Below are positions 25,629-34,644 of a DNA stretch of 54,137 nt, in pieces. A program made the translations under genes and the position numbers. The DNA is from Lachnospiraceae bacterium (lineage in GTDB: Bacteria; Bacillota; Clostridia; Lachnospirales; Lachnospiraceae). Every line of letters starts with the position of its first letter. The stretch's first letter is position 1. Below the pieces are notes generated by a model, which worked only from the letters and a program-made list of their open reading frames with translations, was not told the origin of the DNA and searched no databases. Location of the stretch: positions 1 to 54,137 of the forward strand of contig JAILDL010000111.1 in assembly GCA_024689465.1 (NCBI GenBank). The letters run 5' to 3'.

Positions 25629-27852
25629 CAGGTGTCTTTAAGTCCGTGGACACATGCAGCACACGTTCCCGGATCTCCTGGGTACGGCCCTGATTCCAGA
25701 ACTGAGTACCGATATAGCCGCAGGTACGTCTGGCTACGTTCATCTTGTTTTGATCCCGGTTACCGCAGTTGGGGCATTCCCAGATCAGTTTGCCGTCTTC
25801 GTCGTTAACGATCTTGATCTCACCATCGAAACCGCATACCTGGCAGAAATCGGACTTGGTGTTCAGCTCAGCGTACATGATGTTGTCATAGATGAATTGC
25901 ATGATGGAAAGAACCGCATCCAGATTGTTCTGCATATTGGGTACTTCCACGTAGCTGATGGCACCACCGGGAGAGAGCTTCTGGAACTGAGCTTCGAACC
26001 GCAGCTTTTCAAAAGCGTCGATCTCTTCGGTTACGTGTACATGGTAGCTGTTGGTAATGTAATTCTTATCAGTCACACCGGGGATGATACCGAAGCGCTT
26101 CTGCAGACACTTGGCAAACTTGTAGGTGGTGCTTTCAAGAGGCGTGCCGTAAACGGAGAAGTCGATGTTGCTTTCCTTCTTCCACTGCAGGCAGGCATCA
26201 TTCAGTCTCTGCATAACCTTGGTTGCAAAGGCGCATCCTTCGGGAGTGGTATGACTGCAATCCTTCATACGCTTTACGCATTCGCATAAGCCGGCATAAC
26301 CAAGGGAAATGGTGGAGTAGCCGTCAAATAACAGCTTGTCGATGGTCTCTCCTTTTTCCAGACGGGCTAAAGCACCGTTTTGCCAGAGAATGGGAGCCAC
26401 ATCGGATAAAGTTCCCTTTAACCGCTCGTGTCTGCAAAGAAGAGCACGATGGCAGAGCTCTAAGCGCTCATCCAGGATCCGCCAGAATTCCTTTTCGTTT
26501 CCGTAGGAGCTACAGGCAACATCTACCAGGTTGATGGTTACAACGCCCTGGTTGAAGCGGCCGTAATACTTGTGTACGCCTTCCTTGTAATTCTTGGCTT
26601 TCGCAACATTTCCCAAACCGGCATCGGTGAAACGATCCGGGGTTAAGAAGCTGCGGCAGCCCATGCAGGCATATACGTCGCCACCCTTTAATTCCTTCAT
26701 CACCTTTTCGGAGATATAATCGGGAACCATGCGCTTGGCGGTACACTTGGCAGCAAGTCTGGTCAGAGCCCAGTACTTGGAATCTTCGGTAATATTGTCA
26801 TCTTCCAGAACATAGATCAGCTTGGGGAAAGCAGGGGTGATGAACACACCGGCTTCATTTTTCACACCCTTGATCCGCTGGTTTAACATCTCTTCGATGA
26901 TGAGAGCCAGGTCATCCCGAACCTGTCCTTCCGGTGCTTCATGAAGATACATGAATACGGTAACGAAAGGAGCCTGTCCGTTGGTGGTCATCAGCGTGAT
27001 CACCTGATACTGGATCATCTGTACACCGCGGTTGATCTCTTCCCGCAGACGGATCTCGGCAATGTTATTTACCTGCTCATCGGTCACGGGAATATCCTGG
27101 CTTTCAAATTCCGCCCTTACGGTTTTACGGAACTTCTGACGGCTGATGTCCACAAAGGGGGCCAGATGTGCCAGAGAAATACTCTGTCCGCCGTACTGGG
27201 AGCTGGCGATCTGTGCGATGGCCTGAGTTGCAATATTACATGCAGTGGAAAAACTCTTGGGCTTATCGATCATGGTCTCGCTGATGATGGTGCCGTTCTG
27301 CAGCATATCATCCAGATTGACCAGACAGCAGTTGTGCATATGCTGCGCGAAATAGTCTGCATCGTGGAAATGGATGAGACCCTTTTGGTGTGCCTCTGCG
27401 ATATCGGGCGGCAGCAGGAATCTGCGGGTGATATCCTTGCTGACTTCGCCTGCCATATAGTCACGCTGAACGCTGTTGACAATGGGATTTTTATTGGAAT
27501 TTTCCTGCTTTACTTCTTCGTTATTAAATTCCAGCAGGGAGAGGATCTGATCGTCGGTGGAATTGGACTTACGCACCAGGGCTCTCTTATAACGATAGGT
27601 GATGTAGCTGCGGGCCAGTTCATAGGCACAGTACTTCATCAGCTGGTTCTCCACCAGGTCCTGGATCTCCTCTACAGAGGGAGCTCTTCCCATATCCTCG
27701 CACTGACGCTGTACAACATCAGACAGATCGGAGATCTCCTCATCGGTAAGACGACAGCTTTCCTCTACACTGTCATTGGCTTTGTGAATCGCTGCGATGA
27801 TCTTTTCCAGATGGAAAACTTCTTCCGCACCGTTTCGTTTAATGATCTTCAA
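25612..27852 (-). CDS. nrdD: Anaerobic (class III) ribonucleoside-triphosphate reductase
   Basis: Reduces NTPs to dNTPs without oxygen using a glycyl radical. A start at TTG 27852 (MKIIKRNGAEE) fits the GGAGGT at 27859-27864 and gives 746 residues. The N-terminal ATP-cone (about 1-95) provides allosteric control. The C-terminal part carries a zinc site (CQVCGFDG and CPNCGNRDQ) and the glycyl-radical loop RRTCGYIGTQFW. The catalytic Cys regions ACMGCRSF and others are present. Upstream lie a strong promoter and tandem NrdR-like boxes; nrdG is downstream. Confidence 0.96.
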   Translation of the reverse strand: MKIIKRNGAEEVFHLEKIIAAIHKANDSVEESCRLTDEEISDLSDVVQRQCEDMGRAPSVEEIQDLVENQLMKYCAYELARSYITYRYKRALVRKSNSTDDQILSLLEFNNEEVKQENSNKNPIVNSVQRDYMAGEVSKDITRRFLLPPDIAEAHQKGLIHFHDADYFAQHMHNCCLVNLDDMLQNGTIISETMIDKPKSFSTACNIATQAIAQIASSQYGGQSISLAHLAPFVDISRQKFRKTVRAEFESQDIPVTDEQVNNIAEIRLREEINRGVQMIQYQVITLMTTNGQAPFVTVFMYLHEAPEGQVRDDLALIIEEMLNQRIKGVKNEAGVFITPAFPKLIYVLEDDNITEDSKYWALTRLAAKCTAKRMVPDYISEKVMKELKGGDVYACMGCRSFLTPDRFTDAGLGNVAKAKNYKEGVHKYYGRFNQGVVTINLVDVACSSYGNEKEFWRILDERLELCHRALLCRHERLKGTLSDVAPILWQNGALARLEKGETIDKLLFDGYSTISLGYAGLCECVKRMKDCSHTTPEGCAFATKVMQRLNDACLQWKKESNIDFSVYGTPLESTTYKFAKCLQKRFGIIPGVTDKNYITNSYHVHVTEEIDAFEKLRFEAQFQKLSPGGAISYVEVPNMQNNLDAVLSIMQFIYDNIMYAELNTKSDFCQVCGFDGEIKIVNDEDGKLIWECPNCGNRDQNKMNVARRTCGYIGTQFWNQGRTQEIRERVLHVSTDLKTPVGCDC

Positions 27853-27898
27853 AATAACACCTCCAACACAAAGATCGGGATTTATCCCGACCATTTCT

Positions 27899-27965
27899 AT
27901 TGTAGCATAGTCCCCAAAGGTGTCAAGGTATTGTGGTGACGTTGGAACTAAATAACTAGATATTG
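27899..27965 (-). promoter_or_regulatory. nrdD promoter with tandem NrdR-like boxes
   Basis: Minus strand -35 TTGACA (27921-27926), 16-base spacer, -10 TACAAT (27899-27904). Two copies of the NrdR core CwAtATaTwG occur: CAATATCTAG (27956-27965, one mismatch) and CAATACCTTG (27924-27933, two mismatches). Their centres are 32 bases apart, the usual phased NrdR arrangement, and the proximal one overlaps the -35. A leader hairpin TCGGGAT/ATCCCGA lies at 27875-27890. Confidence 0.65.
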
Positions 27966-28840
27966 TGGTTGCGACGATAGGCGCGGGGGGTGGATCCGGT
28001 AGTGGAACGAAAGACTCTTTCGAAATAGGTTACATTGCCAAAGCCGGTGAGTTCTGCAATATCGGTGATGGTGAAAGAAGTGCTGGAAAGGAGAAACTGA
28101 GCCTTCTGGATCCGCAGGTAAGTCAGGTATTCGGTAATGGTAAAGCCGGTTACGGAACGAAAGATCCGGGTCAGATAGGAACGGCTCACGTAGAAAAGGT
28201 CAGCCAGTTCATCCAAAGAGACTTTTTCGGTACAGTGTTGCTGTAGGTACCGGGCTACCTCATGGACGATCTGGTACATACCGGTCTGGACCATCAGATC
28301 GCCGTCTGCATTTTTGTACCCCATGGATTTACAGCTGCTGCGGTTTTTAAGAAACAGAGCCAGCAGTTCCAGAGAATGAAGGCGGATCAAAGGGGAATCC
28401 TGTGTGGCGGGAGAAGAAGAAAGCTGTTTACTATGTTCGATCAGACGGCAGATCACATCCCAGTCTTCGTCTGCAAAGGATGCAACGGCGCCGTATTTCT
28501 CTTCGATCTTATCCCAGGAAGGCAGCCCCACGGATTCCAGAACAGGGCTGTACAGCTGTGGATCAAACTGCAGCAGGAACCGCTTGTGGTAGGGATTGGC
28601 GCCTGTCATACTGGTTTTATGGATCCGGTTTCGTCCTACCAGCATGGCCATATGGGAAGAGAGCCGATAGGTATCCTGCTCCACAAAATAGAAGCGTTCT
28701 CCCTCCAGGAGAAAATACAACTCCACGCTTTCGTGATAATGCCGCCTGCTCATGGAAAAATTCTCATGTCGGACCGCTTCTTCCAGAAAAAGGCCCGGGT
28801 AGTTGTGGACAAAGGTGATCTCATCAGATGGTTGTGCCAT
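27956..28840 (-). CDS. AraC family transcriptional regulator
   Basis: Encodes 294 residues from the ATG at 28840, which follows AAAGGAG. An N-terminal cupin-like ligand domain (about 10-110, with MSRRHYHESVELYFLLEG) is joined to a C-terminal double helix-turn-helix (about 195-290: VSLDELADLFYVSRSYLTRI and ITDIAELTGFGNVTYFERVF). It faces a GH4 glycosidase gene across a shared 244-bp region containing a direct repeat, so it probably activates that gene in response to a sugar. Its stop codon overlaps the distal NrdR-like box of nrdD. Confidence 0.9.
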   Translation of the reverse strand: MAQPSDEITFVHNYPGLFLEEAVRHENFSMSRRHYHESVELYFLLEGERFYFVEQDTYRLSSHMAMLVGRNRIHKTSMTGANPYHKRFLLQFDPQLYSPVLESVGLPSWDKIEEKYGAVASFADEDWDVICRLIEHSKQLSSSPATQDSPLIRLHSLELLALFLKNRSSCKSMGYKNADGDLMVQTGMYQIVHEVARYLQQHCTEKVSLDELADLFYVSRSYLTRIFRSVTGFTITEYLTYLRIQKAQFLLSSTSFTITDIAELTGFGNVTYFERVFRSTTGSTPRAYRRNHNI

Positions 28841-29084
28841 GGTTTCTCCTTTCGGATCCGGAAACATATACAAACGATAGGGACAAAGGCAAAACAAAGC
28901 CAGGCAAAACAAAGCTGCCCTTCTGACCTCAACCTAAATTGTAGCCGATAAGATAAGTTTTGTAAAACAATAGTGGATTTGATAAGTTTTTTTGCACAAA
29001 TACACCTATACTAAGTGCGAACGAACCGTAGCGTAGCGGCTTTTTGGAACGTTTAGAGACAGTTTGGACAGAGGAGATTCTGTA
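28841..29084. promoter_or_regulatory. AraC-GH4 divergent control region
   Basis: GATAAGTTTT occurs twice as a direct repeat (28952-28961 and 28981-28990), 29 bases apart and just upstream of a TATACT -10 (29007-29012). The -35 position (AAGTTT) lies in the second copy and is poor, the typical layout of an AraC-activated promoter. Nearer the regulator, a 13-base unit GGCAAAACAAAGC is repeated at 28888-28900 and 28903-28915. Confidence 0.5.
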
Positions 29085-30500
29085 ATGTATTACAAAAAAG
29101 AAAACGGAACAGATAAGGTAAAAGACATAAATATCGCCTATATCGGCGGCGGCTCCAGAGGCTGGGCATGGACCTTCATGACAGACCTTGCCCTGGAGGA
29201 TTCCATCAGCGGAACCATCCGCCTGTATGATATTGACGAACAGGCCGCCAGAAATAATGAAATCATCGGCAATCACCTGATGAGCAGACCGGAAGCGAAG
29301 GGCGACTGGAAATTCACGGTGGCTAAGACCATCGGAGAAGCCCTGACGGGAGCAGACTTTGTGGTGATCTCCATTTTGCCGGGTACCTTTGACGAAATGG
29401 AAAGCGACGTACACCTGCCGGAACGCCTGAACATCTGGCAATCTGTTGGTGACACGGCAGGACCGGGAGGAATCCTCCGAAATCTCAGGACCATCCCCAT
29501 GTTTGTGGAGATCGCGGAAAACATCAGAAAATATGCGCCGAAAGCCTGGGTCATCAATTACACCAACCCCATGAGCCTTTGTGTAAAGACGCTGTACCAT
29601 GTATTTCCGGAGATCAAGGCCTTCGGATGCTGCCACGAAGTATTCGGGACGCAGAAGGTACTGGCCGAGATCTATAAGGAAACGACCGGAGAGAAGGTGG
29701 AGGACTGGCACGATATCCATGTAAATGTGCTGGGTATCAACCACTTTACCTGGTTTGACTCTGCTTCCTATAAGGGAGTGGATCTGTTTCCTGTTTATAA
29801 GGATTATATCGATGCCCATTATGAAGAAGGGATACAGCTTGGAAAGGAAAACTGGATGAATTCTTCTTTCCAGTGTGCCCACCGGGTTAAATTTGACCTG
29901 TTTCGGCGCTACGGCTGGATCGCAGCGGCAGGAGATCGTCATCTGGCGGAGTTTATGCCCGGAGATATGTACCTGAAGGATCCGGAAACCGTAAAGAGTT
30001 GGAAGTTTGGACTTACAACCGTGCAGTGGAGAAAAGACGATCTGCAAAAGAGGCTGGAAAGAAGCCGGAAACTGGCGGCTCTGGAAGAAGAGATCACGTT
30101 GGAACCCACCGGAGAAGAGGGAATCTTGCTGATCAAGGCGCTGTGCGGCTTAACCCGCGTAGTGAGCAACGTCAACATTCCCAATACCGCAAAGCAGATC
30201 ACCAATCTGCCGGAAAGTGCTGTAGTAGAGACCAATGCAGTATTTGAAAAGGATCACATCCACCCCATCGTGGCAGGGGCCTTATCTGAGGCAGTATATC
30301 CCCTGGTAGCGCCGCATATCCACATTCATGAACTGACGCTGGAAGCAGCTCTTACTTGTGATGAGGAAAAGGTGGTACAGGCCTTTTTGGAAGATCCCAA
30401 CGTAAAAGCAAAAAAGCCCTCAGAAACAGAGGTCAGAGCATTGGTTCGCGATATGATCGCAAACACCCTGACCTATCTGCCCGAGGGTTGGAAAAAATAG
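29085..30500 (+). CDS. Glycoside hydrolase family 4, alpha-galacturonidase-like
   Basis: Encodes 471 residues from the ATG at 29085, preceded by GAGGAG. GH4 enzymes use NAD+ and a metal in an oxidation-elimination mechanism. The NAD-binding start is IAYIGGGSRGWAWTFM; other family blocks are VGDTAGPGGILRNLRTIPMF, INYTNPM and the metal-binding CCHEVFG. CHEVFG is the form I associate with the LplD (alpha-galacturonidase) branch rather than 6-phospho-glucosidases, so a pectin-derived substrate is likely but unproven. It is divergent from the AraC regulator at 27956. Confidence 0.85.
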   Translation: MYYKKENGTDKVKDINIAYIGGGSRGWAWTFMTDLALEDSISGTIRLYDIDEQAARNNEIIGNHLMSRPEAKGDWKFTVAKTIGEALTGADFVVISILPGTFDEMESDVHLPERLNIWQSVGDTAGPGGILRNLRTIPMFVEIAENIRKYAPKAWVINYTNPMSLCVKTLYHVFPEIKAFGCCHEVFGTQKVLAEIYKETTGEKVEDWHDIHVNVLGINHFTWFDSASYKGVDLFPVYKDYIDAHYEEGIQLGKENWMNSSFQCAHRVKFDLFRRYGWIAAAGDRHLAEFMPGDMYLKDPETVKSWKFGLTTVQWRKDDLQKRLERSRKLAALEEEITLEPTGEEGILLIKALCGLTRVVSNVNIPNTAKQITNLPESAVVETNAVFEKDHIHPIVAGALSEAVYPLVAPHIHIHELTLEAALTCDEEKVVQAFLEDPNVKAKKPSETEVRALVRDMIANTLTYLPEGWKK

Positions 30501-30523
30501 GGAGATTTGGAAAATGGCGCAGG

Positions 30524-31159
30524 TTATTTAGCCTTGTCGGCGATCCGTCCTTCAGCTTTTCCGTATAACATGTAATGGATGTAGTAGGAAGGGTTGTCAT
30601 CGCCGTAGACCTTGACCAGATCCGGATAGTTTTCCTTGTACAGGGAAAGGTTAAAATCCTTGTTTCCCACACGGCCCTCTGCCATTCCGTTATTCAGGAA
30701 ATGAGAAAACAGGGCGGCAGGATCGGCACCGACGGTGCCTGCAAGATCCGGATTGGACGTATAATAGGTATCCACATCAAAGACGGTGGCAAAATCCTCT
30801 GCCGAATAAGCCTGGTGGGTAAGTGTTTTATACAGATACCCGGACATGAGCCCATCTTCATAGAGCATGCGGAATACCTCCAAAGGGATGGAAACATCGT
30901 CCCGCTCATAGAGGTTATAGAGATTCCCCTCGCTGAGGGTATGATATTGTAAGGACAATTTTAACTGGCGATAGACACCCTTTGTGTCTGTCGCCTTTTG
31001 TAATGCGGGAAGGATCAGCTCCTCCCAGTTGCTTTTTTCGGTATAGTTACTTTCATAAGGGGCAGCAGCATGAACACTTAGAACAGGAGCAAAGCATCCT
31101 GTAAGGAGCATGGCAGAAAGCAGAGCGGAAGAGATCCGCAGGAACGATTTCTTTTGCAT
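30524..31159 (-). CDS. Repeat-containing lipoprotein
   Basis: Encodes 211 residues from the ATG at 31159 (AAAGGAG upstream). The signal sequence ends in the lipobox LLTGC, so it should be lipid-anchored. The C-terminal half has two ~45-residue repeats with pattern F-x-Y-x(2)-NPDL ... F/Y-x-H-(F/Y)-(hydrophobic)-x-G-x-AEGR, the last units being HFLNNGMAEGR and HYMLYGKAEGR. Repeats like these appear in clostridial surface proteins; no function is known to me. It lies 19 bases after the permease gene and shares the efflux operon. Confidence 0.75.
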   Translation of the reverse strand: MQKKSFLRISSALLSAMLLTGCFAPVLSVHAAAPYESNYTEKSNWEELILPALQKATDTKGVYRQLKLSLQYHTLSEGNLYNLYERDDVSIPLEVFRMLYEDGLMSGYLYKTLTHQAYSAEDFATVFDVDTYYTSNPDLAGTVGADPAALFSHFLNNGMAEGRVGNKDFNLSLYKENYPDLVKVYGDDNPSYYIHYMLYGKAEGRIADKAK

Positions 31160-31178
31160 AGATAAAGTCTCCTTTCGA

Positions 31179-32375
31179 TCAATCGGCACGCAGTGCATCG
31201 ATGGGATTTAAACGGCTGGCTCTTCTGGCAGGTGCCCATCCGAAGATGATCCCCACAGCCAGGGAGAAGCCCAGTCCCAGGAGGACTGCATTGGGTGCAA
31301 AGATAAAGGTTGTATCCATCAGGCTTGTTGCTACGATGGCAATGAGAAGGCCAACCAGCACGCCCAGGATACCTCCGATCACGGACAGAACAATGGCTTC
31401 CAGCAGAAACTGCAGCTGGATCCGGGCGGGCTCGGCGCCCAGCGCTTTTCGAAGGCCGATCTCCTTGGTCCGCTCCGTAACGGAAACCAGCATCATGTTC
31501 ATGATACCGATGCCGCCGACCAGTAAGGCAATGGAAGCGATACCTGCCAGCATGGTGGAAAGCATTCCCAGAATGGAATCCAGAGAAGCCATCAATGTTT
31601 CCATATTGATGACAGCATAGCTGTTATCTGCATTGTTGTAGATATTGTCAAGGACAGAAGAGAGATTATCGGATACATCCGATGAGGCATAGCCCTCTGC
31701 CACATACACTTCCAGACTGGTCACATTGGCGTTTCCGGTCATCTTAAGGGCGTTCTTATAAGGGACGATCACGGTCCCGTCATCACCGGAACTGGAGAAT
31801 GCGCTCATCAGCGTGTTGTCGGTATTCCGGATCCCCACGATAGTATATTCATACCCATCCAGGAGGATGACCGATCCCAGAACCGGATGGCCCAGCATGA
31901 CCTTTTTTACAAAGGTATCATCCACAATGCAGACCTGGGTCTGGTTTTGGATGTCCGCAGCGTTAAGGCCGCGTCCTGCGGTAATGATGTCGTTGTGTAC
32001 GAAATAGATCTCGGATTTGCCGTCTACGGTCACATCATCATAGGCAGTCTTGCCAAATACGGCGGTAGAACCTAAGGAAACCGTGGGAGAGATACCACCC
32101 ACGCCTTCCACGGTGGAAAGCTCCTTCAGATCGTTTTCCGTAAGACCCTGTTTCATGACGGTACCGTAGGCATTGACGTTCAAGGTCCCTGCCCCCAGAT
32201 CGGAAAATTCCGATACCACGGAGTCGGAAAAGCCCTGCACAATGGTGATCAGCGCGATCACCGCCGCTACACCGATGACGATACCCAGCATGGTCAAAAA
32301 GGATCGCATCTTGTTGTTGATGATATTCTGAAGGGACATTTTAAAACTTTGTCGAACGATCGCTAAACTACGCAT
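31179..32375 (-). CDS. ABC transporter permease, MacB/FtsX type
   Basis: Encodes 398 residues. A membrane helix at about 20-45 is followed by a large extracytoplasmic MacB-like domain (about 50-260) and three more helices (about 275-385) forming the FtsX domain; VTERTKEIGLRKALGAEPAR is the hallmark coupling segment. With the ATPase and HlyD-type adaptor upstream it makes a MacB-like efflux or secretion pump. It overlaps the ATPase gene by eight bases. Confidence 0.92.
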   Translation of the reverse strand: MRSLAIVRQSFKMSLQNIINNKMRSFLTMLGIVIGVAAVIALITIVQGFSDSVVSEFSDLGAGTLNVNAYGTVMKQGLTENDLKELSTVEGVGGISPTVSLGSTAVFGKTAYDDVTVDGKSEIYFVHNDIITAGRGLNAADIQNQTQVCIVDDTFVKKVMLGHPVLGSVILLDGYEYTIVGIRNTDNTLMSAFSSSGDDGTVIVPYKNALKMTGNANVTSLEVYVAEGYASSDVSDNLSSVLDNIYNNADNSYAVINMETLMASLDSILGMLSTMLAGIASIALLVGGIGIMNMMLVSVTERTKEIGLRKALGAEPARIQLQFLLEAIVLSVIGGILGVLVGLLIAIVATSLMDTTFIFAPNAVLLGLGFSLAVGIIFGWAPARRASRLNPIDALRAD

Positions 32376-33072
32376 CTTCTAATGCTCCTTCACTGATATT
32401 TCCGTCCAGGATCCGCACGATACGGCTGGCGTGGGAAGCGATCTTGGAATCATGGGTGATCATGATGATCGTTCGACCCTCGCTGTTCAACTGATGAAAC
32501 AGCTCCATAACCTGGGCTCCGGTCTTCTGATCCAGAGCACCGGTGGGTTCATCGGCCAGCAAAATGGTGGGATTCATGGTCAGAGCACGGGCAATGGCGA
32601 CACGCTGCTGCTGACCGCCGGATAACTGGTTGGGGTAGTGGCGCATCTTATCCCCCAGGCCTACTTTTTCCAGCATTTCCCGGGTACGGGCTCTGCGCTC
32701 CTTCTCCGGCATGTTGGCATAGAGCATGGGGAGCTCCACATTATCAAAGGCACTTTGCCTTTGCAAAAGCTGAAAGGACTGGAAGATAAAGCCGATCTCC
32801 TTATTGCGGATCTGAGCCAGGGAGGTTTCGGACTGAGAAGCGATCTCTTTTCCGGAGAGGGTATATTCCCCACCGGTGGGAACATCCAGACAGCCGATGA
32901 TGTTCATCAGGGTGGATTTTCCGGAGCCGGAAGGGCCCAGGATCGCCAGAAACTCGCCTCTTTTTACTTCCAGATCGATCCCTTTTAAAACATGGGAGAT
33001 CTCTTCTCCCATTACATAATCTTTGGTGATCCCCCTCATTTGGAGGATCACATCGTCTTTGGAAGCGGACAT
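32368..33072 (-). CDS. ABC transporter ATPase, MacB/LolD type
   Basis: Encodes 234 residues. Walker A GPSGSGKST, the Q-loop region IFQSFQLLQRQSA, signature LSGGQQQRVAIARAL, Walker B ILLADEPTGALD and the switch His in MITHD are all present. It powers the MacB-type permease downstream. GAGGT precedes the ATG, 21 bases after the adaptor gene. Confidence 0.95.
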   Translation of the reverse strand: MSASKDDVILQMRGITKDYVMGEEISHVLKGIDLEVKRGEFLAILGPSGSGKSTLMNIIGCLDVPTGGEYTLSGKEIASQSETSLAQIRNKEIGFIFQSFQLLQRQSAFDNVELPMLYANMPEKERRARTREMLEKVGLGDKMRHYPNQLSGGQQQRVAIARALTMNPTILLADEPTGALDQKTGAQVMELFHQLNSEGRTIIMITHDSKIASHASRIVRILDGNISEGALEDA

Positions 33073-33093
33073 GTTATACCTCTTTCTGAGTGG

Positions 33094-34548
33094 TTATTCC
33101 ACGTTGAAGCGGATGTTGAAGGAAGGCGTGTAATAGATGGTTTCACCCTCTGACAAGCCGCCAAGGATCTGCGTATAGCTGCCGTCGGATACGCCCACTT
33201 CGATGGTGCGCTCTTCCATGGCTTTACCATCTGCACTCAGTACATTAACATAAGCGGAACCGTCTGTTGCGGTCTGGATGGCTTCGGAAGGGATGGCCAG
33301 AACCTGTTTTAAGTCGTGGATCACCAGCTTTACTTCCGCGCTCATGCCGCTGCGGGCATCGCTATCTGCATCAAAGTGTACTTCGGATTCGAAATAGGAA
33401 ACACCGCTGCTGGAAGTAGCTGTTTTGGCAATATTCGCGATGGTGCCGTTATAGGTCTTATCCAGAGCGGAGATGATGATATCTACGGGAGAACCTTCGC
33501 TGACGCCCAGGATATCGTACTCATTGATATTGATCTTAACCTGAAGCTGATCAAAGCTGGTCACAATGGCCAGAGGCACGGCACCGGTTACGGAATCTCC
33601 CTCTTTGGCACTGAGGGTGGTGACCACACCGTCGATGGGAGAAACCACGTTGCAGTCCTCCAGCTGTCTCTTAAGATCGGCCAGTTGCAGGTCGCTTAAG
33701 GTGGTGTCGGTGCCCAGCGTAGCGGATTCTACCTGATAAGCATAGGTCTGCAGCTGTTCGTTTACCGTCCGGACCGTAGCATTATAGGTATCTACAGCAG
33801 CCAGATAGCTGTTCTGGGATGCGATGAGATTGTCGTAAAGCTTGGTCAGTGTATTTTCTTCATTCTGTTTGGCGGCTTCATAGCTTTGCAGAGCATTGTT
33901 GTAGGAGATCAGTGCTGCATCCACGGAAGCCTGGGTGCCCAATCCCTTATCCAGACTGGACTGCGCCGACTGCACCTGAGCATAAGTCGAGGAAACGGAA
34001 GCCTGCGCGGAAAGGATGGCGGAACTAAGCCCCTGGTTGTTTAATGCCACTTCATTGTCATAGCTTTGCTGCGCAGACAGGAGCGCTGAGTAAGCATTAT
34101 CCATGGCGTTTTGCGCATTCAGGATGCTTGTGTTGAGACCATCGTCCAGATCTTTCTTAAAATTGGAATAGTTGGTCTGTGCCTGCCGAAGGGTCAGATC
34201 GGCGCTCTTTGCGGAAGATGCCATGGCAGCTTCCTTTTCCCGAATGGTCTCCTCCAGAGAATCGGAATCCAGTACAAACAGGACATCGCCTGCTTTTACA
34301 GCATCTCCCTTCTCTACATTGACCTGAGCGATCTTAAGCCCGGTAAGGTCGGCATAAATGTTTTTTTCGGTTACCGGCGTAATGGTACCGGTAAAAGTAT
34401 GGTAGGTGGTGATATCCCGATAGCCTGCGGTGACATTGGTCATGCCGAAAGCACCGGTAGCGGAACTTCCCTTTCGGAAAAGAAAGAATGCAATGATCAA
34501 AACCAGGATCACTGCCAGAACGATAAAGAGCTTCTTGTGTTTTTTCAT
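33094..34548 (-). CDS. HlyD/RND-type adaptor of the ABC efflux pump
   Basis: Encodes 484 residues from the ATG at 34548 (AGGAGGGG upstream). An N-terminal membrane helix (about 5-25) anchors it outside the cell. A split lipoyl-like domain (GLKIAQVNVEKGDAVKAGDV and SPIDGVVTTLSAKEGDSV) brackets a long helical hairpin (about 100-260), then beta-barrel and membrane-proximal domains. Gram-positive versions such as YknX work with MacB-type ABC partners, exactly the next two genes. The helical hairpin is rich in Ala, Ser, Gln and Asn. Confidence 0.9.
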   Translation of the reverse strand: MKKHKKLFIVLAVILVLIIAFFLFRKGSSATGAFGMTNVTAGYRDITTYHTFTGTITPVTEKNIYADLTGLKIAQVNVEKGDAVKAGDVLFVLDSDSLEETIREKEAAMASSAKSADLTLRQAQTNYSNFKKDLDDGLNTSILNAQNAMDNAYSALLSAQQSYDNEVALNNQGLSSAILSAQASVSSTYAQVQSAQSSLDKGLGTQASVDAALISYNNALQSYEAAKQNEENTLTKLYDNLIASQNSYLAAVDTYNATVRTVNEQLQTYAYQVESATLGTDTTLSDLQLADLKRQLEDCNVVSPIDGVVTTLSAKEGDSVTGAVPLAIVTSFDQLQVKININEYDILGVSEGSPVDIIISALDKTYNGTIANIAKTATSSSGVSYFESEVHFDADSDARSGMSAEVKLVIHDLKQVLAIPSEAIQTATDGSAYVNVLSADGKAMEERTIEVGVSDGSYTQILGGLSEGETIYYTPSFNIRFNVE

Positions 34549-34571
34549 AAAATGGCCCCTCCTAATCATGC

Positions 34572-34600
34572 ATTATAGGGAAGCACCCTGGGAATGACAA
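34572..34600 (-). promoter_or_regulatory. Promoter of the efflux operon
   Basis: Minus strand TTGTCA (34595-34600), 17-base spacer, TATAAT (34572-34577). The leader is short (about 20 bases). Confidence 0.7.
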
Positions 34601-34644
34601 TTAAGAGGGGGTGTAATTTTTCTAAACAAATCATAAACAGCAGA

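Noticed and set aside
25654..27939. Long open frames on the plus strand opposite nrdD
   Set aside because: They mirror the coding strand of a clear nrdD gene and lack ribosome binding sites and family features.
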